A stretch of DNA of 64,000 bases from assembly GCA_947627575.1 (NCBI GenBank), contig CANQWN010000001.1, positions 62,001-126,000 of the forward strand. The letters run 5' to 3'. Shown piece after piece: positions 45,001 through 57,000 of the stretch. The position numbers and the translations under genes are program-made. Each line of letters begins with the position of its first letter. Positions within the stretch are counted from its first letter, which is position 1. This DNA comes from an uncultured Clostridia bacterium. GTDB taxonomy: Bacteria; Bacillota; Clostridia; Christensenellales; Borkfalkiaceae. The notes under the pieces are model-generated. The model was not told the origin of the DNA. It searched no databases and saw only the letters and a program-made list of their open reading frames with translations.

Positions 45001-48000
45001 CAATGCCGAAACGTTCGACTTCCGTTATCAGTCTACCACGATAATAGGTAACAGCGCGTTCTACGGCACCCAACTTACCGTAATAGACATTCCCGACAGA
45101 ATAAGCAAAATAGAAGATTACGCTTTCCGTTTCTCAAACAATCTGCAAACGGTTTATCTCCCGTCGTCCGCAACATACGGCTCGGCTATTTTCGGTCAGG
45201 AATCAGACGCGGAATATAATAGCACAAGCAGCTATAATTTGGATACAAGTAATACAAAAACATTCAGTTACAGCGAACTTGAAGGAGTGGCAGGCAGTTT
45301 AGGCGACAACGGTGTTTTAAGTCAAACTTATTTCAATACCCCTTCAAATAGCTTTATACAAGTTATCGAGGGTAGCTCTGTTACTTTCAGAACAAGTAAT
45401 TGTTTTGAAATAAAGGGTGAAGCGTTGAAATTCACTTTCAAAGGCACGGGCACGCTTTCTTTAAAGTTCAGCTCTACGGGCGATTCCAACACATCCAACA
45501 TAGGTTTGAAGGGACCCGACGGCAATTTTATAAAGGCTTCAACAACAGGTTCTTCCGTAACCTATCAGGAAACGAACGGTACCGAAGATCCCTTAACCAA
45601 CTATGCGGGTACTTATACCGTCACCGGTACCACCGCCGCGGATATGTCGTATGCAATCACAAAACCCGGCGATTATATCTTGTACAGTAATTATACTCAT
45701 TCAAGCGGTACCCGCGGTTGCCGTATCAGCAGTTTATCTATGACGGATAACGGCGCAACTGCGGAAAAGCAGGCGGTAAATAAAAACGACGTAAAAAATA
45801 CTTACACTGCCGGCAAGGATAACTTTGTTATAATCGCGCCCTCGCGCGAGGCGTTTAAGGATATACTTCTTAACGCCAAATTCGATATGGTTTCAAGCGA
45901 CCCTGGCGGCAATAGTGATAACGACGGTTACAGCTACAGCGGTCATTTGACGTACGAAATAGAGGTAACCTATCAGGTTTACAGCGGCGGCGCGCCCGTG
46001 GCGGGTAAATCCGTTACGCAAACAAAACTTTTCGGTAAACTGGCGAATTTCACAAAGAATACCCAAGACAGCACCATAGTATGGTCAAAGGATTATAACA
46101 ACAACGTAACCGATATGGAATGGGGGCATAAAGTAGATAAGCAGCATATCGTTACCCAAAACCTTTCTTATCCCTCAAGCGAAGAAGGGTGGGATATTGC
46201 CTCCGGCGGTTGGTATATTGATTTTACCGAAGGCGCCGACGAATTCCCCACAACTATAGCCGAAACTCCCGTTTCGCAGTATTTTTACGGGAAGGGCGAA
46301 CTTAAAGAATCCACGGAAGTGGGCGGCGTGCATTACAGCCCCTTAAGCCGTTTCCTTTGCGGCACTTATCCGTTGCCCGAGGGCAGTTACATAGATTCCA
46401 CTACGTACACAAAATACGAAGGCACCTCCTATAAGAAAGACTCGATAACTTTCTATATGTTGCCGTATTTCTTGACGATAACGGGTATTGAAGATACCGA
46501 AAATCCTATTTACAGCACCTATGTAAACGCGCCTTTGTTCCAAAATCTTTCCACGCCCATTATGGGCGGCACAATGCCCACAATGTATGTGGAATTCGAC
46601 TTCGCGGGTTATCCCATAAGCCGTTTCCTTTCCGGTTACGACGCGGCGAGAATGACTGCGCAAATAGAATCTTTCAAACCCTATTACGATAGTAAGGATA
46701 GGCAGCCTTATACCGATTTAAACGCCGTCAACGAAAATGAAAGACCCACTTTAAACGGCAACGCATACGACGTGGGCACCTACATAATAGCGGTAAACGT
46801 TAATGAAAAATACAGTTGGCAGGGCGTATACAACAATGCGCGTATAACCCACGATACCATGCTTGAAGGGGTAAAGGTATCCGGTAACGATAAGGACGTT
46901 TTGCGGTTCGAGCTGATAATAACCCCTCGCCGCGTATCCGTTCCGGGCGAAAGTTTTGTAACTTCCGCTTCCTATACGGGCGCCGACGTAAGCATTTTTG
47001 AAAATCAGGCGTTCTATTCCGTAGAGGAATATCTGCCTTTCGGCCGCTCTGCCGACGGAAACCTTGTAACGCCCGGCACTTCGCAATACGAAAGTTCCAC
47101 AAAGATAAAGTTAAGCGAAAATAACAGACCTTTCGATATAGGCAGTTATTACACCTATCTTAAACTTTTCGACGATAAGTATACGGGCGAAACGCAAACC
47201 CCCAACCTGTATTGGGATCCCGAACCTACCGAATACGATAGCGGGCACGAAGGTTCGGTAAGGGTACAGCTTAACATAAGCGATAACCCCAAACTTGCTC
47301 CGCCTACATTACAGCACCCCGACGCAACGATATCACTGCACGGCAGCAGGGCTGTTATTACGTATACGGGCAATGAATTTACGCCCGAACAGCTGTTTGG
47401 TTCGTCCTATACGGACTACAATATGCAGTTCAAAGTGCGCGATTACAAGAAGATGGACGCCAACACGTTCAGCAACGCTACCATAGTGCTTAACGCGGGC
47501 ACGTATCACGTTGATGTAACGCCCGCCGCCGGTTACGAATGGCGTTCGGGCAGTACCCACAACAGTGAAATTATTTCCGCAACTGCAACTTTAACTTTTG
47601 AAATTGTTGTGGAAAAGTTGCCCGTCAACTCCCCCGCAGACCAGTATATAATTATGGACGGAAACCCGCCTTATCCTTACGAGGTACATTCCGGCGAGGT
47701 TTACAGCCTGCTTACTTATCAAAAATTGCAGGTAGAAAAAGACGGCACACTCGTCCTTGACGGAGATGGCAATCCCGTTCCCGAAGTCGGCAAATCGCCT
47801 TCCGCAGAAGCTCCTACGGAAGCCGGCGCATATTGGGTTACGCTTGATTTAAAGGATAAGGACAATTACGAGTGGTTGGCAACCGGCAAAACGGATGGGA
47901 TACATTCCATTTTGTACGTCCTTGAAAACGGCGCTATCCCCGTGCCCGTATTCAAAAAATTGGGTACGATAAACGAAAATACAATCACCCTTTCGTACGA

Positions 48001-51000
48001 TCCCGCCATATCCAACTACGGGTTAAGCGACTTGTTCAACAACTATCTGCCCGGCTTGCAGACGGGGTTGGTGGCGGAAGGCAGAATAGAGGGCGGAATT
48101 AAAAAGGACGCTCCTTCGTCTGTCGCCAACTCGGTTGTAATTAAAAACGCGGGTACCTACACGGTAACTTTCTATACAAGCGAATATTTCACTCAAGATA
48201 GCGAACCTGCCGAAGATCACACCAACCGGACGTGGTGGGCGGACGATTCAACCCACAAAGATTATCAATCCGCAAAAACTTTCTATGTGGTTATCGAACC
48301 CATAAAAGTTGAAGCTACCGACGAAACCGCGCCTTTAAGCGAAGGTTCGGTTACATATGCCGTTTCCACGGGGTATAGGGTAGTAGGCTATCAGAAGTAC
48401 GATAAAGGTTCTTCGCAGTTCACCACCCCGATAACGGAAGTGGGTAAATATTGGGTTGAACTTAAACTTGTAAGCAGTAACTACGCGTGGGCTTCAAGCA
48501 CGGGCGTGAATGAAGCGGGCAATAAAGTTGTGCTGTTCACCGTCACGGGCGAAATAGTAAACGCGCCCACGTTCCGCAATACGGTTTCCGTGTTGGGAAG
48601 CGACAAAGATTCTTTCAGTCAGATTATTTTCGATGAAAGCGACCCGTACAACCTCGGGCTTATAATAAACGACGAACAGCAGTTCAAAAATGCAAAGTAT
48701 GACCTCAATCGTGTGCTGGATTACGGCTCTGTAATACCCAACAGCGTAATACAGTACAATGCAAAGGCTGCCGATAAGATAAAAATCACTTTGGGCACCG
48801 GCGAAGAATATAACGGCGAAGTGCTTGAGGAATTGCGGACGTACAAGGTTGTATTTACCCTGCCGCAAAGCGAGTGGGAAAGCGGTAATCTGCTTTGGTC
48901 CAATTCCCCCGAACAATCGCTTACGTACACGGTTGTCGTAACCTCTTCAATTGTAGCCGCACCCGACTTTATTGATAAAGTTTACACATCCGAAGAGATA
49001 AGCGCGGAAGAGTTCTTAAAAACCGATAAGGATGCCAACTTGTCCGTCAGCCTTGTGGAAGGTTCGTATATCCCTTACGAAGGCGGAATCACTTCCGAAA
49101 ATATCGTTAACGCCGGCACTTACAGCCTGCTTGTTACGGCTATAAACAATTCGGTACTTTCAGGCGCCAAAGACAAATTCGGCGCCACGCAGGTAACGCT
49201 TACTTCTTACGTGATACCCGTAAAGGTAAACGCCGCAACCATAAACGTTTCGCTTGAATTTGAGGGCGGCAATGTTTACAGCGGAGCCGAAAAGTCGGTA
49301 ACAGCGTCGTTTACGGGCGTTTTGGGCGGCGCTACGCTTGCCAAAGATTCCGATTATACCATAGATGCTGTCGCGGCGGCTTCAAAAGAGGGTAAAAACG
49401 CCTTTAAGGATGTAGAAGGCGGCGGCGTTAAGGCTACGCTTATATTAAAGGAAGGTTCTGCCGCGCGCAACAATTATAGATTCGGTACGCCTGCCGAAGG
49501 TTACGAACGTACGCAAAATACCACCGACGGGCACAAAGGCATAACGCGCAATTTACTTGCCATAACCCCTTATGCGCTTACAATAAGCGGCACGGCAACA
49601 GCTTCAAACGTAACTTACGACGGTTCAAATAAAGATTTCACCGTCACCGCAGATAAAAACGGCACAAGCGGGCTTACGCTTAACGCGTTGGGCTCCGACG
49701 AAGTTTCCGCAGAAATAAAATTCACCACAACAGCTTCCGACGTAGGCGAATATAAGTATTCCGAAGACAAACTTACCGCAAGCGTAACAAGCAGCGATAT
49801 AGGCGAAAACTATACCTTTGACGAAAGTTTGTCCGGTGCGGTATTAGAGGCTTCGATAACCATCGACCCCGCAAAGGCTTCCTCTATAGAATGGAAAGTG
49901 GATAATAACGACCTTACGGACGGAGATTCGCTTGCGGACGGGTATCAGTACGTCTACAACGGCAAAACGCGCAACGTCGCCGCAGAAGCGCGGTGGGCGG
50001 GAGGTACAGTGCCTCTTTCGCTTACGGGGGCTACCTCTTTCATCGATATAAAAACATCCGCGGAAAAAGACGGCAAATATACTTTCACCGTAGAAGAACT
50101 TACGGGCAACGTAGTGTTTGGCGAAGAAGTAAGCAATAAGTCGATAACCGTGCAGGTAACGCCTTATACGCTTAACGTTGAAACCAGATACAGCACAACG
50201 TGGTATTATAACGAAGCCAAAACTTCAATAACGGCAGAACGCGCTATCAACAGTACGTCTACGCCGAAGACGTTGAAAGCGGACGAAACGGCTGTGATAA
50301 CCTTTACGTTCACCACCCAAAGCGCAAATAAGGGCGTTTACGGTAAGGATAGCGGTCTTTCGGTATCTGCGGTAATAGACAATATCAACTACAAGATAGG
50401 CGAAATAACTTACAATGACGCTAACATACAAATAGAGGCGGCGCCGCTTACAGTTGGGCTTACAAGCGCAGAAGCGCCCTACATAGGCTATAAAGCCGCC
50501 ACCGAAAATTATTACGGCGGCGACGGCGAAGATAAGGGGATTGACGTATCGCTTACCGTTTCGGAAGAAAGCGCAACTTCAACCGTGCCTTCCTACACGT
50601 TGTCCTATGCCGCCGACGGCGCGGGCAACGAGTACACCCGCTCGATTGAGGGCGGCAAAATGATAAACGCAGGCGCTTACAAGGTTACCGTAACCATTTC
50701 GGACGATAACTACGAAATTACAAGCGCAAGCGGCGGCACTATTGCCCCGGACGGAATGTCCTCCGAATTTGGGTTCACCGTAAATAAAGTTAATATTTCC
50801 GCCAAACTTGTCAAAAACGACGGCGTAAGCGATGGAGAGGACGACGACAACGGTGTTATCACGTTCACCTACAACGGCAAGGACAGAAAGAATGACGTAA
50901 AGGCGCAGTTCACCCTTGCGGGGACGGACGTTACTACCGATGTGAACAATGAATTTATCATAGGTTACTTCGCCACCGCGTCGGGAAGCGGTTCCTCTGC

Positions 51001-54000
51001 CGATGTTATAAATTGCGGCGCATATTATGCGCGTGCAACCCTCAATGGCAGGGCGTTAAACAATTACACTATCGTACGCGCTTCGGGTAACCTCACCAGC
51101 CAAATCGTGATAGAGGAAGCGCGCATAACCATTTCGGGCGAATTGAACCTCACTTCGCTCGAAGCCGAAACACAGCAGGCGCTTGCGGAATATCTTACAT
51201 ATTCCAACAAGTTAAAGACCATCGCGCTTACCACATACGACCTTTCCACCATGGGCGTTGACGAAAAGGGCGGCGAGGGCGCAGGAAGCAGTACGCACAG
51301 GTACTTCTATCTTCCCCTTAAAGAGGGCGTAAACGGCGTAACCGCCGCCGACGGCGTTATAACGGCTTACGGGCTTACCATCAGTAATTATTACGGCGAG
51401 TTGGGCGTAACCACAAACGACGTGTTCTCCGTAATGTTTACGTCCAGCGCGGTTACTGCGGCAACGTATAACTTTACGCATACGGGAAATTATGCGGAGG
51501 GTCAAAGCTCGGCGTATGCCAACATTGCGGAAAACGCTTCCGATAACTTCAAAGCCAACTATAAGGATACCGACAAGGACGATTTCAGCGACGCCGACTT
51601 CCTTGAAGGGTTTAAGGCTTCCTTCCAGATTACAAAGCGCGAAGTGGAAGTTAAGTGGAGCTATACAGGCGAAGCCCACGGTACAACCGAGGGGTATAGC
51701 TGGACGTTCACGTTTAACGGCGCGGATTACAAGGACGAGGTAACCGCAAAGATAGAAAGCGAGTATCTCACTTCCGGCAGTTATACTTTCGCAAGCATAT
51801 CCGTAACAAAGGAAAGCGAAGCGGCGGATAGCGTTATTGAAAGCGGCACATATAAATTTACCGTTGCCGATACAACCAACTACAAAATGAAGGCAGGCAC
51901 CGCCGAACTTACCTTTGTAGTAGAAAAGTACACCGTACAGCAGACCGATCTCGACGCATTTGCGGAAGCGTGGGAAAACGAAACTTCCAACGTTGCCCTT
52001 GCGGACAGACAGCTTGACGGCGAGGGTGAATTGCTTAAAAACTCGTTTGCGAGAAAGCGCGAAGCCGCCGCCGAAATTAAATATCAGCAGTCCGTTGTCA
52101 ACGCCGCGAAGATAGGCGAATATCCTATGTTCACCATTTCGTACGAGGGCAACAACCAAAGCGAAGTGAACGGCAAGGAAAATCCTTACAGCGCAACCGC
52201 AACATTCACTTTAAATTCAAACTTCAAGTGGGCGGATAGCTATACCGTAATAGCCAACCATGAAAGCACTTCCATTGTGGAAGGCGTGCTTAAAGTGGTA
52301 AAGCAGTGGTATATAATAGAATTTACCAACGGCTATGTATGGAACGCCGCCACAACGTGGGTATACGGCAGTACCGTATCGTTTGATGAACCGCAAGCCG
52401 AAGTAAATCCTTCCGGTTCAGACAGGATTTCTTACCAACTTTCGTGGTCGTTTAACGGAAGCGGAACGCTTTCAGCGAATGCGGGCAGTCTTTCGGAATT
52501 GCTTAATTCTTCCACGCCCGCAGGTACTTACCGCCTTACAATAACCGTAAACGAAACCGATTACGAATTACAGCATTACGACAAATATTCCGATACCGTA
52601 ACAATTACCGTAAATGCGGCTTCCGTTACGTCCGTTTCGGTAAACTATAACGGCGAAAGCGAATTTACGTACGTCTACAACGGCAAGGTACAGCTTCCTT
52701 CCAAAGCGGCGTTCACTGTTACTTATCCAACCGTAACCCGCAGCGGCAAATGGGCGGATAGCGCGTATGATTCCTACTACGATCAGACGTATGAAGTAGG
52801 TTTCAGCAACGACGACGCAGGCACCGATTACGACTACACCGCAACTTGGGCGGCAGGTCCCAAAACGGTAAAAGCGGATGGCGCGTACACCCTTTACTAC
52901 AACATAAGGACGGCTAAAAACTTCGCGTCGTATTCCAATGCGGGCAACGCTGAACAACACCATGTCAGCGTTACCATAACCCCGCGTCCGCTTGTATTCC
53001 ACGCACAACCCGCCACGGAAAGCAGTAAAGTTTCGGGCAGCAATCTGGATATGAAGTGGACTTATTCCACAAGCAAACCCGGGCGTTCTGATTTTGACAT
53101 AGGTTTCCCGTCGGATGGGGTTATAGAAGGGGACGAAGTGTATTTCGCGTATAAGTTCCTTACGCGTAATGACCAATCGTCTACCTCTTACGGCGGCAAT
53201 ACGCAGGCTGATTTCGGACCGAATAACATTCCCAACGACGCGGGCGAATATATCTGTCGCTTCACGCTGTTCAACGACGGCGCTTACCTCAACTACAAGA
53301 TAAGCAACGGCGCGGGCGGAGACAGCCACGTAGACGCAAACGTCACAATAGAAAGGGCTGATTCGGCGGTAAATCCCACGGATAAACGCGTGGATTACAC
53401 CGGCTCTGCGGCAATATATCCCGAAGAGAGGTACACAGATATAGTTTACGCCGAGGATGCCGCGGCGCGCGTTAATGTAACAGATACGGGTTACGGCGTA
53501 TACTTAACCCTTTCCAATAAAAACTACAAGTGGAGGGACGATTTACAGACATATACCCATTCCGACAACGAAAAACTTACAGAAGGGTACGAATATGTGC
53601 TTGTAAAACTTTTCGTCGACCCGATCAGCCTTACGATTAAAGTAAGCGATTACAACAGCGTAGCTTACGATACAAGATCGCATACGGTAAACGTATCCGC
53701 CGATAACGACATAAGCGAAGAACTTACGTTGGGTGAAGATTTTACCGTAACTTACAAACTCGGCGACGACGCAACGTCCATGGTAGACGCAGGCACGTAT
53801 ACGGTGCTGATAACCTTGCTTAACAATAACTTCCGTATCAAAGCCGTGCAGGACGAGGATAGTTCCGCAGACCTCACGTCAAGCGGTTGGGTAATCGACG
53901 GAACCGAAAAGACGGTTACCGGAAGTTACAATATTGAAAAGGCTATCGTAAGCGTAAACAAGAGGGCGGGCAACGATCATGCCCATCCTTACATAGGCGA

Positions 54001-57000
54001 AGATTACGCTTCGTCTGAACATAATTTCTTCAGCACGCATTATACGGTAGACATTCGCAACAACGGCGCTTTGCAGGCAAGCAATTACAACGTAACGTAC
54101 GACGAAGCGGTAACTCACGAAACAAAACTTATAAACGTCGGCGTATATACGATAACCGTTACGCTTACGGATGGCGCTTTCAAAAATTACAGCTTTGCAG
54201 CAGGTGAAAGAAGCGACAGCGGCAACACCGTCGAAATTACCGCCGCTACGGTAGCCGACCTCGGAAGCCACGAACAGGGCATAACAGTAAACGATTCCGA
54301 TAGCTTCGTATACGACGGCACCGACCAAAGCGGAAAAGTTTCCGTAACGTTCAACAACGATTTGCTTAATTCCACCGTAAGGACGATGGCTACGGGCGGC
54401 AAAACGCCGTACACGCTTACGTTCGATTCGGGTTCGGCGTTCGAGGACGCAAAAACTTATACGCTTAAAGTTACGTTAAGCAGCGAACTTGCCCGCAACT
54501 TCTCGTTTGCAAGCGGTCCCGATAAGGAACAGAGCGCAACCACGCAGATAGAGATGAAACCCTACATAGTTACGTCGGCTGATTTGGAAATAAGTCCGTA
54601 CGTTTACACGGGCGAATCGCAAGGCGATGTTTCCGATATTTCGGTTACGTTTAATTACGGCTCGTCTTGCGGCATAGCTTCCGAAAAGCGCATAGACGAA
54701 GACGGATATACGCTTTCGTTTGTGCAAGCAAGCCGCATAAACGCGGGTACATACGGCGTAAAGGTTACGCTTACCAACCAGAACTATGCGTTCGGTACTT
54801 TAAGCGGCGGGGCATATAACCGCGAATATACCGATAATTCGGCAATGGTAATATCCAAAGCCACCGTAAGTTTCGGCGTAGAGGCAAGGTACTATAAAGC
54901 GGAAGCGCAATCTTACACCGCGGAAGATATAGTATTCGTTATTCCCGAATCCGTGTCGGGAAGCGCGCCCAAGCCCGAAATTTCAAGGGTAACGCATTAC
55001 GATAAGATTCAGATGGCTACCGAAAGCGGTGATTACGGTTCCACGTATTGGATTGAAGTTACATTGCGCGACGGCAACTATCAGTTTGAAGGCAATGTTC
55101 TTACAAGCAGAATTTCGGGCGGAGACAAGATTGTAATTCTTCCCGTAGAGGTGGAACTTGCGGTTCAAACTTCCTATAATTACAACGGAAGCGTTCAAAG
55201 CATCATAGGCACCGGTCCGGAATTCGAGGAAAGAAATTCGCCGTTCAAAAAGGTTACGCCGGGCGCGGCGGAGGAAACGGTTCCACGCTATCATCACGAA
55301 GCCGCGCATGAAAGCAATTATTCCGGTTATACCGTAACTTATCTCGGTTTAAGCGGCGCGGCGACGGGCAGAAGCGAAATGCGCGCAACCGGCAGATACA
55401 GCGTAACAATTACCCTCGGCGAATACACCGCAAACAACTTCGATATAAAACTTCCCGCAGGCGGCACCGCCGACGAGATAACGTTTGAAGTGGAAGTTAT
55501 CGGCGTAGACATAGTTTCGATACGTTGGGATCATTCTTCAAGCTATACCTACAGCGGCATAAGCCTTTTAACGGCAAATTCCAAGTTCGGTATAGATACA
55601 ACGTTAAAAGCGTACGGCAGGCTTGAAACGGGCTCTGAAATACCTCTCGAATTCACAAGCCTCGGCAAAACAAGCGGCGACACTACGTTCACGCAAGCCG
55701 ACGTACATACCTTTACCGCAAAAATCCCCGCAGGTTCGGGCGACGGATATTCTTTCGCGGCTGATTGCAGAGATTTGACGATAGATATCGAAGTAAAGCC
55801 CAATAGGGTTGTCGCGGAAATTACGGGCGCTACCGAAGTGGTTTACGACGGCGATTCGCACAGCCTTGACGTTAAGGTTTACTACATATATCCCGGCGAC
55901 GGGCAGAAGTATTATCTCAACGAGGGTATAGGGTTCGAGGTTGAAGGCAACGATATAAGCGACGTTGGCACGGCGCAGATAGTTGTAACCCTGCTTAATG
56001 ACCCCGTAGGAAATCATTACAACGCAAGGAACTTCCGTTTCGGCAATAACCAAATTTATATCGAGAGAACGTTGACCGTTACTCCCGCAGAGATAACTGC
56101 CGTCGATTGGTATGTTGACGGCGACGAGGCTTTGTCAAGCTACGTTTACGACGGCGAAACCCATTCGGTAACCGCCTACGGACATTGGGGCGAAGGTTCG
56201 TTGGATGAACTTACGCTCGATCTGGCGCAATTCCTCAACGTCCTTGCGGAAGGTTATACGTTTACCGCTCAAAGCGGCGGCAACTTCATATTTGCCGAAG
56301 GGGTAAGCAACACGTTTACATTGCAGGTAAGCAAGGCTACGCCCGTCATAGGCGGCGCGGCAGACTGGTTTGCGGAATACGACGGAACGGCAAAAACCGC
56401 TACGTATAACGTTCCCGATTATGTTGATAAGTCAACGGTTACCGTAACTTATCAGGGCGAAGCGCAGGCGGTAAACGCTGGCGAATACAGCGTGGTGATA
56501 ACCATACCGGAATCCGCCAACTATGTTTCCGCAAGCGTTACCGTAAAACTTACGATAAACAAAGTTACGCTTTCCGTGCAGTGGGATGAAAACACCGAAT
56601 TCGATCTTGACGGCACAAAATTAACGCCTTACCTCGGCGTGGATAAAACTCAATGGGCGGATAAGGTAAGCCTTGTCTACAAAACCGCGCAGGGCGAAAC
56701 CTTGGCTTCCGCGCCTACCGAAGAGGGTGAATACACCGTAACCGTCGTTTTGACGGACAGCGTAAACTTCGCGCTCGAAGGGGCGGAAAGTAAATCGTTC
56801 AGTTTGTTCCGCGTAACCCCGCCCGACTCTGGCGACAGCGGAGACAGCGGCGATGAGGGAGACGGCGGAGACAGCGGCGATATCGGCGATAATGGCGATA
56901 TCGGCGGAATAGGCGACATAGGTGGAGAAAGCGACGGCGGTTCAACGCATTTGTGGCTTATTATATCGCTTTCCGTTGTACTTGCCGCAGAGATTGCGGT

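Noticed and set aside
51212-52159. 315-aa antisense ORF inside the giant gene
   Set aside because: Shadow frame of a continuous 4998-codon gene; no independent signals.
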